64,000 nt of DNA, taken from contig CM043970.1 of the NCBI GenBank assembly GCA_014529385.2, forward strand, positions 61,571,523 through 61,635,522. Direction: 5' to 3'. Position numbers and translations under genes: made by a program. The DNA comes from Adiantum capillus-veneris. Lineage: Eukaryota > Streptophyta > Polypodiopsida > Polypodiales > Pteridaceae. The notes under the pieces are model-generated. The model did no database searches. It worked only from the letters and a program-made list of their open reading frames with translations, and had not been told where the DNA came from. Below, piece by piece: positions 53,250 through 64,000 of the stretch (the first letter of the stretch is position 1; the number at the start of each line of letters is the position of its first letter).

Positions 53250-54390
53250 ATCATGAGGCTCATACTATAGTTTGAGCCTCATATGATAGAGATTCTTGGG
53301 GATGGTTTCTAGTCAAAAAGAGTTTCAGCAACACTCTTTGGAAGAGGGCTTTCAATTAGAAAGATTTCTCCAAGAGTCTCTAGCTTGTGAGACTCCATGC
53401 GTAGTGCTATATATAGTTTTGTATACAATTTCTAGATAGAAAGAGTCCTCCTAGAGTTCTCATGAGCCAAAGACGTTTAAAGATGGCTTTCAACTTGAAA
53501 TAATTTCGCATAAGTCTCCATATCGTGAGGCTCTCAATTTAGCATGATTGACACTCTTGCAGCTGATTCATAGCTAAAAAGAGTCCTAATATATTTCTCA
53601 TAAGGCTTGAGATATGAGTCTCTCGATCATGAGGTTCAAACTTAAGTTCGAGCCTCATGAGATAGAGATTCAGAAATATGATCAACTTAGAAGAGTTTTA
53701 CAAGAGTCTTTGGCTCAAGAGACTCGAACATAAGTTCCAACCTCATGAGATGAGACTCTTGTAAATGAGTTCTAGCTTGGAAGAGTCCTACCAGACTGTT
53801 CATGATGCCTAGAAAGTGAGTCTTTAGGTCACGAGACTCAAACATAAGTTCGAGCCACATGAGGTAAAGACTAAATTCAAACGTTGCGAGATACAAACTC
53901 TTTGAGATAGTTTCTAGGTAGAAAGAGGCTTACTATAGTGCTCGTGAGGCTTGAAAATTGAGTGTCCATGTCATGAGGCTCAAACTTAAATTCCAACCCC
54001 AAGCTAGAGATTGAATTCTCAACTGAAACAAGTTATATTTGAGTGTGTATGACGCTTGAAAACTAAGCGTCCTGGTCATGAGGCTCGAACTCTCAAAACT
54101 AGAGACCAAATGCTCACTAAAATAAGTTATATTGGAGTGCTCATGAGGCTTGAAAACTAAGCGTCTAGGTCATGAGCCTCGAACTTAAGTTGGAGCCTCA
54201 TGAGGCTTGACAATTGAGTGTCTATGTGATGAGGCTTCAACTTAAGTTTGAGCTTAGAAGCTATAGATTGAATGCTCAACTAAAACAAGTTATATTGGAG
54301 TGCTCATGAGGCTTGAAAACTAAGCATCCAAGCCACGAGGCTTGAACTTAAGTTTGAGCCCAACATCAATAGACTAAATACTCAACTACT
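53250..54390. repeat. Diverged tandem array rich in inverted TTAAGTTCGAGCCTCATGAG motifs
   Basis: Roughly ten copies of a unit of about 110-140 bp. Each has CTCATGAGGCTTGA, then AxxTxAGxGTC(T/C)xxGTCATGAGGCTC, then AACTTAAGTTxGAGCC. The CTCATGAG and TTAAGTT(C)GAG parts are near-palindromic. Copies to the right (54000-54390) are most alike, and those on the left are more diverged. Confidence 0.65.
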
Positions 54391-54431
54391 TAGAAAGAGT
54401 TTTGCACTTGAGTCTTTGTTTCAAGAAGCTC

Positions 54432-54433
54432 GT

Positions 54434-54481
<48 letters not shown>
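54432..54481. repeat. (TG)n(AG)n compound microsatellite
   Basis: About 13 TG units followed by about 11 AG units, the same TG-then-AG structure as at 45336-45416. Confidence 0.9.
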
Positions 54482-54489
54482 AGGGGGAA

Positions 54490-56730
54490 TGAGGGTCGGT
54501 GGCTGGGGCGTACCTTGAGCTACTTCTATCCACAAACAAAAGGGCAAGAAAATAGAGCATGGCCTCTTCGGCAAAGGATGTGGCGAGTTTGAATGACAGC
54601 TGCAAGGGAGGTTTGTGTTGCTCTTGCACGCCTTACACACACCATCTATGGTTAGGAGTATGATGTCCACACATGATTGTAGGTTATGCACACACAAGAT
54701 AGTCTTGGTTCAAAGATGAGAGGGTTTGCCAAATATGGTTTTTCCTTTGCCTTCTCCTGCAGGTTTCACAACAAATGCAACATAACAATGATACTTTAGT
54801 GCAGACATCAATAAAAGCTCGAATCATCCATTCAAGCTCATGCAGATTGATGCGCACACAATGACAAGAATGGAAATGGAAGAAATTTTAGGGGTTAGCA
54901 GAGATCTAGGACTTGAGCTGACAGCCACGGACAGTGAGGAGAGGGACATGTCAAAAGGAGGTGTGGTGGGGAGAGATTGGGGAAGCAAAGTAGCTGAAGA
55001 CGTGCAATGACTTCTATTTAATGTGTGCATGCACCATAAGAAACACTGGTGAGCGGGCAAGAGCCATTTGGTTAGCATTAATATGGAGCTCAGGTCTTTC
55101 TATGTTTGGCCGCTTTGGCGACTCGTAATTTACAGAAGAGAGAGAAAGGGTTGGGTGGAAATTGGCAACACACAGCTGGACAGTAAACGTAGGGCAACAA
55201 TCAATGGCATAGGCGACAAATCATGGTTCTTCAAGGCAACTGAGTTGACGTGTGGTTTATACTGCAGTTCATGGCAGGATCAAGGAATAGCACTTCATGG
55301 TGCTTCATGATCATGCTTTAGTCTAGTTCATGGCGAGCTCACAACAAAAAGGCGAGAGGTATGGCTGACATGGCACAACAGTGAGAGGTGATTGACATGG
55401 CACAATAGCGAGAGGCATGGCGGCTGAGGTGCAGTTTAGTTCATGATGCAGTGCATGGCATGCTCAAGGCATCGCAACTCATGGTGCTTCAGGATCATGT
55501 GTTAGCCTCGTTCATGGTGAGCTCATCACAAAGCAACAAGAGGCATGGCATAGGCAAGAGGCATGGCCGACACGTCCATTGTCACGTTCAGATTTCAGAA
55601 CTAATGTTGGATTTCAAATTTATGGAGAAATCTAATGTTGTCGTCAACTTAGATGGATTTACTCAATGACTAAGGGTGTAGGTAGTTTCCTCCGTGCTCC
55701 TCAAGCTTGCTCAAACTAAAGCTCAAGCCATGTTGCCTATTGTTGTAAAAGAAGGAAGGTAAGGGGGCCGGCCAGTGGTGGTGCCCGTTACTAGTGTTAT
55801 TGAATGTGTATAATGTTGCACCGGCACTCTAGGCCTATGAACAACACACTAGTGGAGTGTGCTACATGTCACACTTTGATGAGGATGGACTAGGTTTGCA
55901 ACCGCCATATCTTTGTTCCTCTTGTGCAACATCACCATTTTGCTCTCCAGTTTTGTTGCGTGATTCTCCATTCATGACAATCATCTCAAAAGCTATTTTC
56001 ATTTGGGATTATAACATCTCGCGAAGCATACAAACTAGACAAAATAGGAATACACCTTTTGTATATTGTGACCTAAAACAATCGCATGAGCTTTTGTGAA
56101 AGGTGCACCAGGTGTTGTTGTGGCAAAGGATCATTGATGGGGTGGCATGTGGTCGCTTCCCTCAAGTGATGCAATGCCTCCCAAGCGAAAACTCATGAAT
56201 CCAAGTTTCTTACACCAAGAATGTCTAAAATCTCCCGCAAATTTCATCTTGTTTTCAATTTTGATTTTGTTTCTCTTGTAGTTTGCTATTTTTGATGTTT
56301 AAGCTAAAACTCAAGTACCAAGTGGAATATTTAAACTATGGGTGGCACTCAAAGCCTCAATCTCTAGTTTAAGCCTTGCCAGAGGAGTGTAAAAGAGAAG
56401 TGCTACAACTTTTGTGAGGGAGAACCGCATACCTAAGTAGGTGCTATTGGGGCAATTAGCTTCGGTGTGCTGATGGGGGGTCAGTAGCCCCTTGGGCTCC
56501 AATTCACATAGCTAGCATATGGTTCTCCCAAGAAGCTCCTAATATTGAGCACTATATGGAAAAGCGTGAGAGAAAGTACCTCTTTCCTAAAAGTGCCTGC
56601 TACCTCTTTGTAAATGAAACTTACCCGTGGGTTTTTAGTTGTTCCTCTTGTAATGATTGTTCTAGCTAGCTCAAGTTTCAACGTTTCACCTTGATTACTA
56701 CTCAAGTTTTAACATCTGTGCTTGTAGAAT
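54490..56730. other. Non-coding region with a CATGGC-rich duplication
   Basis: No recognised gene. Two diverged copies with a 194-bp period (for example GGTGCTTCATGATCATG at 55299 and GGTGCTTCAGGATCATG at 55493) lie in a CATGGC-rich stretch (55200-55580). A short ORF at 55857-56099 and another at 56481-56705 have no family. Confidence 0.4.
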
Positions 56731-58080
56731 AATCATTCGATGGGATCTACAAAATAAATAAAAATCCCTTATTCTTTCATTGTGCATAAATAGAAATGCT
56801 TTCTCTATCACAAATTAATGCATTTCAAAATTGGGTTTTGTAGGACAACTAGACCATGCTTTCAACGAAGTGACAATGAACATGGTAGCCCCCGTACTTA
56901 ACCACCTAAGGCCCTCCAAGGGTCTTTGAATTCAGCTTCTATGTCTAGAACAAGGCAAAGCTACCTCCACTTTACAAGTCAAAAATCAATCTTTTCCATT
57001 TCATCGGATACTCTAATTGATCCGGTCCCCATCTAAACATCAATTCCAAGTTCTCTATATACTCTTGATTCCTAGAACAATGCAACTTCTGTGAGTTAGT
57101 AGAATTGGACACCCAGTCGTTGACAACGATGCATCCTAGCAATTTTGAGACCAATGTTTGATGATAATGCAACCTAGCACAATGCAAACTCTACTCTAGA
57201 ACTTGAGAACAATGGTTGACAACACCACAACCTAGCACAATGCAACCACCACTCAAGAACTTGGTTCACAAGTATTTGTCCCAAACTTATGCCATTTTTC
57301 CAAAATTCCTAAATATGTGTTCTATTGTTTGCAAATGGCATTTTGAATGAAGTGTTTTGATATCAAAATGACAATTACGTGTTTGGTGCAAATGGCTTAT
57401 CTTGCCGGTTTCCATTTTGTAAGGCTATTGTGGGTTTGGATGTGAAAAGTCTTTTGTGTGCTTAGATGTGAAAAGGTGTGTCAATGTCATGCTTTCAATA
57501 TTGTATGGTTTTTGTATGCTAAAAAAACCAGTGCTATCATACCATAATCTTGTCATCCCTAGCTTCATGCACCAATATTATACCCATAACTAACTTGCAA
57601 AAGCATTAAATTTTCCCCAGACTCAATCCCAAGACCTCAAACACCTTCAAAGGTGGAGAGAGCTAGCAAGGAGTGAGGGAAGGGAAGAGGAAGAAGAAGT
57701 AGCATACAAGAAAGAAGTACTTTCCTCACCATAGATTACTCTTGGAGCTTAGCTTATCATAGTAATATAGATGGTAGAGAAGATAATCATGCCATTGAAG
57801 CTTGACTCTTGGTTGGATTTGCATTCCATAGCCAAGAGGTGTTGGTGTAGGCTCTCTACTTCTCAAGATTAGAGAAGGAGATGGAGTTCTTGCTCAACAC
57901 AATGAGAGAATGTGTTAGTGTGTGTGTGTTAGAATATTGTGAAAAAAGGAAGTCTCTTCCTTGCCTTGGTCGACCCCTCTCTCTCTTTACTCTAGCTTGA
58001 TCCCTATTGGCCCTTGCCAAGCTTGGCCAATCACAAGTTATGGTCATTTCAAGCAATAGGGGTAGCATTTGGACAAGTGT
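56731..58080. other. Non-coding region; interspersed repeat second copy
   Basis: At 57050-57260 a unit of about 60 bp with AATGCAACxxCTxCTCxAGAACTTG and GTTGACAAC is repeated about three times. 57760-58060 resembles 42700-43000. No coding feature. Confidence 0.4.
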
Positions 58081-58099
58081 CCTTATTTCCCCCTTTGAG

Positions 58100-58100
<1 letters not shown>

Positions 58101-58165
<65 letters not shown>
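58101..58165. repeat. (GA)n microsatellite, about 32 units
   Basis: An uninterrupted GA run, followed by TTAATTAATTAAG. Confidence 0.9.
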
Positions 58166-58169
<4 letters not shown>

Positions 58170-58265
58170 ATTAATTAAGTATGTGCATCTAAATTCTTAT
58201 TGGACCTCCTTAAAGGCCATCCAATAGGCTTTAGGCACACCATGAGGGCAGCATGGGTAGGTGCT

Positions 58266-58481
58266 TGACATGTGTCCTTATTGTCTCCTCTGGAGTCGTG
58301 GGCTTGCCTTGAGTGCATGCCCCTACCTTTAGGGCTCTCCCCCTCCTTTGTAGGGATCATCTTTGAATTACTTGACATGTGTCCTTATTGTCTCCTCTTG
58401 AGTCTTGGGCTTTCCTTGAGTGCATGCCCCTACTTTTAGGGCTCTCCCCCTCCTTTGTAGGGGTCATCTTTGAATTACTTG
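58266..58481. repeat. 107-bp tandem duplication
   Basis: TGACATGTGTCCTTATTGTC starts copies at 58266 and 58373, and both end ATCTTTGAATTACTTG. Only a few substitutions separate them. Confidence 0.85.
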
Positions 58482-58483
58482 CA

Positions 58484-58670
58484 CACCACAAGCACCTTGG
58501 TCATCAAGCATGACAAGCACCTCAAGCACCTTGGTCATCAATCACGACAAGCACCTTGGTCATCAAGCATGACAAGCACCTCAAGCATCTTAATTAGCTC
58601 AAGCACAACAAGCACCCCAAGCACCTTGGTTCGCTCAAGCATGACAAGCACCTCAAGCAGCTCAAGCACA
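58484..58670. repeat. Minisatellite of CAAGCACCTTGGTCATCAAG type
   Basis: About seven imperfect copies built from (A)CAAGCACCT(C/TG) and CATGACAAGC words, with unit lengths of about 12, 25 and 37 bp. The plus-strand ORF over it is low-complexity Ser/Thr and not a gene. Confidence 0.8.
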
Positions 58671-58987
58671 TGCCTAGCTTACCTAAGGTCTAAAGTACCT
58701 AAAGGTCCTATGTCTAAAGTCTTTTAACACTAACCTTTGGAGGTCTTATATGAAGCTAATCCTAAAGTTAAGTTTAAGCTCCATTACCTGCTCATTGCTC
58801 TTTGTTAGACCATCTCCCTTTTGGACCCTTAAGGAGATGTAGCCTTCTCTCCTTTTGGTCCCGTGCTGAGATAGATCTAAAATCACACTTCTATATTCTA
58901 ACTCTTGTTCCCCCAAGCTTGGTTTAATAATGAAATGACCCTTGCCCTTCTATTACTCCCCCCTTTAGAGAAGTACTTTTTTCCTCC

Positions 58988-59046
58988 AGAAAAAAGTGGA
59001 AAATTTTCCACTTTTTTTCTCCAGAAAAAAGTGGAAAATTTATTCT
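58988..59046. repeat. Near-perfect palindrome followed by a half-copy
   Basis: AGAAAAAAGTGGAAAA is followed at once by its complement TTTTCCACTTTTTTTCT (one extra T), then CCAGAAAAAAGTGGAAAATT again. The DNA could form a 16-bp hairpin with no loop. Confidence 0.85.
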
Positions 59047-59232
59047 TAAGAGCACTGATGTTTTCCCAAGTGGCACCTTTTAAGGTCTTCTTTTCCCTTG
59101 ATCAATGCTTGATGATGCACATGATGACGAGTATGTAAATCATGATACTGTGAAATATGCTAGAGTTTATGTGACTAGGTTGGAGGTTCAACGAAATCAA
59201 CCAAAATCTATTGGTCAATGACATTGTTGTCC

Positions 59233-60050
59233 CTATGCAAGCATACGTAAACCACTTACATGAAAAACCGGATGAATACGAGAGTACGCAGGTAAAGAGA
59301 GTTTGTAAGTAATATCTCCAACTTGCTTGAGTATCTTAAAAATCCCACAAAATCTCAGAGATAATTTAGGTGTAGGCCAAGTTTTGAGACTTTTTGAATG
59401 TTCTAGCCCATGTAAAAATACCTCTTCCATGAAGGTTGTGTGCCAATATTTCTTATCAACGTACTTTTTGTATCTATCTTGCTTGTCAAACATTTTGATG
59501 AGCAAGTTTTAGCATATTCATATGCTCTTGGAGAAAATCCTTGACCTGCTTAAGTTTCTCAGTTGCCAACCCCACCGTAACTAGTGATCTAGGTAAAAAA
59601 CCATACATAAGCATGAAAGGACTAAATCAAGTCATCACATGCTTTGTACTATTATAAGAAAACTCTAAAATAGGGAGATAATTTTCCCAATCAATTTTGT
59701 TTTTGCTAACTTATGCACTTAGAATATCCTCTAGCATGGATTAACACTTGCAAGCTCCCATCTGTCTTTGGATGATTTGCTGTATTGAGTTGTGTTCCCC
59801 AACTGTTTACAGACCATCTTCCAAAAACGACTAGTAAACATGGGTTGGCCTTTTACTCACAAAATTACGATGTAATGCATTTAATCAATACAAGTGGTAA
59901 GCAACCAAGTTGGTTTAAAAGTGGACTTCATTGGAATAAGCTTACAATGTTTAGGAAATTTATCTACAAGCACCCATACTGGGTCATCACCTCATATGGT
60001 GGTTGGTAGACCCATAATAAATCCCATAGAGATACTGCACTTTTGGGGAA
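59233..60050 (-). pseudogene. Decayed Ty3/gypsy integrase fragment, different family
   Basis: On the minus strand, from about 60050, pieces match the integrase core: ISMGFIMGLPTT, DDPVWVLVDKFPKHCKLIP, then NHPKTDG-like 'QIIQRQMGACKC', 'KIDWENYLPILEFSYNSTKH', and FLPRSLVTVGLATEKLKQVK. 59233-59505 is an open 90-codon tail with KYWHTTFMEE and LPAYSRIHPVFHVSGLRML, the GPY-like C-terminus. Many stops and frameshifts are present. The sequence is unlike the E2/E5 families and resembles the more common plant gypsy integrases. No LTR is found nearby. Confidence 0.75.
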
Positions 60051-60282
60051 AAATGCTTCATAAGCTATCAGATTCATGAAGATGCATGCCGCTCCAAACA
60101 TGTGTCTGCTAAACACTAGGGCCGATAACTCCTAGAGTGCATGTATTTAGCAAAAATGTATCCGAGCCTACATTTCCATGACTAATTACTTATAGTTTCC
60201 AATGCTTATGGAGGATGTTATGCTCATAGCATACATGGAAGAGGAGGGGAAAAATGTGTAAATAGACATATGGAAAGAAACT

Positions 60283-60475
60283 AAATACTTTCCACTGTAA
60301 TTATTTGATTGTCTTGCTAAAATATTTGGACCATAATAGAATTTGAAGATAAATCACATATAGGGACAAACAATGAAATTAAATACTTTCCACTATAATT
60401 ACTTGATAGCCTTGCTAAAATATTTGGACTATAATAGAATTTGAAGATAAATGACATCTAGGGACAAACAACAAA
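60283..60475. repeat. 98-bp tandem duplication
   Basis: AAATACTTTCCACTGTAATT at 60283 and AAATACTTTCCACTATAATT at 60381 start two copies, each ending TAGGGACAAACAA. Confidence 0.85.
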
Positions 60476-62090
60476 ACATTTACACTAACAAAACATAGCC
60501 TTGCTATATGTATAATAGGTATGCAAAATCACACTCTGAAAAACCTTCAAACAACCATCCATTAATGTTGTTTAACATTACTTGTAATATTAACAAGTCT
60601 TACTAGGTATCCGACAATTTTTTGCCATTGAAATTTTATGATACCATGTGATCAAAATGGCATGATAAATGGATTTGACTAGCACCTAAGGACTCTTTTG
60701 CAACACATAATAGGGAAACATGTGCGAGTGTCAATCCCAGAGTCTCATATTCTCCACACGTGGAATATGTCTTATATAATGATGTCAAGAAATATGACAT
60801 TGAGCAAGTATGAGATGTACTTGTGTGTGGGGGTAAGTAGAAACACTGAGTGACATGAGTGAGAGGGACCCTCATAACCCTTTCTCCACACTGGCTAAAC
60901 CAAGCTCCATCAGTTCGTAGACCATGTTGTACAACTTGTGACAATCACCTCCTTGGAGGCTTATGAACATCGTAATAGAGGTAATCATCACTAAAGACTA
61001 TAAAATACACACATTGGACCCTTATATTCCAGAAAGGAAAGGATCAGATCTCCTAATCTCTTAACTTTCCCCATAACTGCTATGTAGTGAGGTCGGACCA
61101 TATCACTTGCATCAAAAACCATGTGGGCAACAATGTTGCACCACTAGAAAAAAACCTTGATTTTCATTGGTCCAAAACCTTGGTATTGCCTTGGAAACTA
61201 GAACCTCTCAATCGACATTGCACATGTTGTACACAAATATATGCCAATTAATTACTATGCAACCCCATTTGCAAACATTAGGGTCAATACACCTAGAGTA
61301 TAAAGATGTATCAGAGTATGTAGAATTCAAGATACTCAAATTTTTTGACAAACCAACAAAACATGACTTGTTCATGGACATAACAAGCTAAGGGGATGAG
61401 AGCACTAAATAATTATCCCTTTCTAGCAAGAGCACGTCTACACCTATGCGTTCACTACTCTTTATACAGGTAAGCATTGCTAACGAAACTGCATGTGTTG
61501 CTTCCTCTCATTTTTGGCATCGTGTACATGTCTAATGTGCTATGTTTGAGTGTGTGTGCAGCGTGCGTGCGCGCGATGCAATGAACGGTTTTAGCTCTAG
61601 GTTGCCTTGTGTGTTTATTTTCTCGTTGTGAGTTGTTAATGGTGTTTTAAGTGAAACTAAGCATTGATAGAGGTAAGTAGGACTTAGGAGAGGCCAAACA
61701 ACGCCTCACTCATCATTTTTATTGAAGGTAAGAGGTGGCAACAATTGCAGGTGCTTACCTACCCAACAATGACTTTTGCAAGTTTTGTTGTTTAGAACCT
61801 ATTGTCCATAGCCTAGAGACCCTAATCTCAAGCTTCATCTCATTTGTTCATTTGAAATCTCTACAACCATTAGAGTGAGAGATAGACCGCACGAGAGACT
61901 TATTCATTTTCCCCTTAGATGATTCCTAGCTTGAGAGTGACACCTTTTTCTTCAGTGCATTGTCACTAGGACATTGCATTTGACTTTTCCATGCACTAGT
62001 TGGGCTGGCTACGTCCTCAGATTGAAATATTTTATGTCGGTTTGAGTTCTCGCTAGGCTACTCCATCTAATCGCGGCGGTCCGCCAACAT
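60476..62090. other. Non-coding; possibly LTR sequence at its right end
   Basis: No gene recognised. If the primer site at 62091 is real, the sequence to its left, ending GTCCGCCAACA, would be a 5' LTR, but I could not find its left end or a second copy. Confidence 0.3.
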
Positions 62091-62109
62091 TGCTACCGTT
62101 GCCGGGGAT
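62091..62109 (+). promoter_or_regulatory. Possible tRNA-Asp-type primer-binding site (Tat/Athila-like)
   Basis: TTGCTACCGTTGCCGGGGA differs at a few positions from the TGGCGCCGTTGCCGGGGA site used by plant Tat/Athila-type gypsy elements, and follows a CAACA that could end an LTR. Confidence 0.4.
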
Positions 62110-63700
62110 GTAGGACTTACACTAGCGGAGGAGGCCGCAGTGAGGTTCTTCTTTACCTATTGCACGAGTGTTACAGTTCATTACATTTATCTTTAGGTAG
62201 GGAGTCAGTGAGGCTTGCTGATTTCTGAGGTAGACGGAGGAGTCATGCGTTCTCTAGCTTTTGGTTTTTGCAGACTCTTGTTGATGGTTTTAGTGCTTTT
62301 GCATTGAGTCCACACTTTGAGTTTGATAGTTATTGTGTATAGTGGTTGATTGCAGTAAATAACATTTTTTGTGACATATTTTTGATTTTTCTAACACTAT
62401 TTGCATGTCCTTTTGTTTCTTTTTGTTTATAGATTAGGAGTAGGAGTAGCATTAGGTAGACATTAAGTTTTGGTGTTGCTTGCATCCACAAAGAAGTTGC
62501 TTGGATACCATATCATATCATTTGATACCATACGTGGCCAAAAAACTTGAGATTGTAAGTGGAAAAATTAGAATTCTTGTTTGTATACTTGCATATGCAT
62601 TCAAAGGACTAATCTTAGAAGTTTGGTTAAATTTTGAGGTTATCAGATGTCCAAAAGAGCATATTTTGCATTTAAGGTTAACTTTGAGAACCAGTTGATC
62701 TAAACGTGTTTTAAGTTATGATTTTAAGTGGTGGAGGTGCCTTTGAATAGAACATGAGGTGGGGAAGCTGTAGAAATCATCTAGGTCCAAAGAGCTCACC
62801 AGTGGAAGATATCACGGTTGCTGCACCCGACACATTTTCATAGGGAGGGCATACCATCAAGTCCCTTATCCGCTGTACATCAAGAATCCATCTTCCCCAA
62901 GTCCAGAAGGTCCACATAGTGCTAGATTGAGCCAAAATTGTCCAAAGTGACCAAGGTTGGAGGTTTCAAGTCACTGAACTGACCAAATCTCATCCATTCA
63001 GGACCAACATAGGGGCAAAGACTCCATAGTGGAACCCTAGATGTAGGAAGCATCATATCTTCAAAATTTACCAGATGGTAGCTACCACGACCATTGTCAT
63101 CTAGGTCTAAATCAGCTAAAAGTGGTGCTAATTGACTCTTAATAGTCCAAGGATCCCAGATATACGCCCCACATTCAATTTGGAGAGGGAAAGGCCATCA
63201 AACTACCCAAGAACTAAAATTCACCTTCAAATTGTGACAGTGGTGAGGAACAAAAGCCAAAAGTGTCCAAACACCTCACATAGGGTGTATATAGACTCAC
63301 TAGGTAGTGGCTAATCAATAAAAAGTGATTAGGATGAAAAATCTCACTAGTGACAGCTACCATGGTCACTGTCATTTAGCCTAGATTGGGAATTTGACCA
63401 TACCAGCTTGCGGCCATCTTGCAAGGTTTCTAGAAATACCTTGGAAGAGCCAGCTAGACTCCAGAATCACTCTCAAAGTCCTTGTGAAAATTAGGGCTTG
63501 AATTGTCAAATTTTGACCTAAGTTCCATTTTTTTTGCAATTTTTGTAAATTTCAATGAAGCTTCTGGAGAGAAAATTGGTCTAATTACGCAAAGTCCAGG
63601 AGACAAAGTGCTTGATTTTGTGTATGCAAGTATCCAGGGTGCCCAACAAAAAAGGCTGCACAAAGGAGCTAGCTAACCTCACAAGTAAGAGGTTGGGATT
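62110..63700. other. Possible leader of a gypsy element; no ORF recognised
   Basis: Only short frames. Two related stretches near 62990-63110 and 63290-63400 share 'gaccattgtcat'-like and 'cagctacca' words (GGTAGCTACCACGACC and GACAGCTACCATGGTC), suggesting an old duplication. Confidence 0.3.
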
Positions 63701-63709
63701 TTTGCAAGA

Positions 63710-63958
63710 GTGTGTCTGCCTTATTTCATGTATTTGAGGTCGGGTAGATATCTTTTGAGAGATGGTAGAGTAGCGGCTGACCAAGGAAGTTTGGTATCAA
63801 TAGAAGAGAGCATAAATCAAACAAGGTTAGATCCCTTAGCTCCAATCATAGAAGAGGGTAGTGATACTGACACCTCTTCTGACAAATCATTTCACTTCCA
63901 GCAACTAGGAGGCTTCCAGCCAGGGTCTATAGGAGGTAGCACCTCCCAAATCCCTTGA
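63710..63958 (+). other. Short ORF with LRSGR start, possible gag N-terminus
   Basis: An 82-codon frame beginning MCLPYFMYLRSGRYLLRDGR and continuing acidic and Ser/Thr-rich (SDTDTSSDK). 'LRSGR' near the N-terminus is seen in gag proteins of several plant gypsy elements. It lies downstream of the putative primer site at 62091. It stops at 63956-63958, and no capsid domain follows before the edge. Confidence 0.3.
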
Positions 63959-64000
63959 CCACACCAAAATACACGAAATTCTTCCTAGAGAGAACAAATA

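Noticed and set aside
60636-60944. 102-codon minus-strand ORF
   Set aside because: No domain, composition like surrounding non-coding DNA, and no splice or conservation evidence.

Overview
The window looks like nuclear DNA of a land plant with a large, repeat-rich genome. Three lines of evidence point there: nested chromodomain-bearing Ty3/gypsy elements primed by initiator-Met tRNA, a plant-type LINE with a DUF4283-like/CCHC ORF1, and long GA/CT microsatellites. A fern or other non-flowering plant is my guess, not something the sequence proves. There are no bacterial features, rRNA, CRISPR or convincing tRNA genes.

The one cellular gene I recognise is a plant homologue of the queuine tRNA-ribosyltransferase accessory subunit (QTRT2) on the minus strand. 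Exon 1 is at 45423-45622 and exons 2 and 3 are at 1471-1642 and 1234-1392. Splice sites and codon phase fit exactly, so about 43.8 kb (1643-45422) is a single intron. The 3' part of the gene lies beyond the left edge.

That intron is a stack of transposable elements. In order they are: E1, a decayed minus-strand gypsy element (2110-5432) carrying a MITE-like insert; a plus-strand primer-site/gag fragment; LTR-like repeat F2; LTR E3 with a leader full of tandem repeats; and E2 (10169-16677, TSD GGGCA), which split an older gag-like ORF. E4, decayed, follows (18495-21202), invaded by E5 (21203-29901, TSD CCAGG). E5 is an apparently intact chromovirus-type element with equal 1477-bp LTRs and one long gag-pol ORF. 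E6 (minus strand) was split by E7 (30615-40948), an LTR element with no pol, which was itself hit by a LINE (32058-38858, 18-bp TSD). The relative order of several insertions can be read from this nesting.

From 45.6 kb to the right edge the sequence is mostly AT-rich and non-coding. It holds unrecognised coding-like ORFs at 46.6-48.1 kb, several families of diverged tandem repeats, a small retroelement remnant with a primer-binding site at 50.3-50.7 kb, a decayed integrase fragment at 59.2-60.05 kb, and a possible Tat/Athila-type primer site at 62.09 kb.

The most interesting items are the giant intron with a microsatellite touching its splice donor, the pol-less element E7 with a coiled-coil and Asp/His-repeat protein, the ATGA overlap between LINE ORFs, and two motifs shared by otherwise different LTR families (a GGGGCGCC block and telobox arrays).
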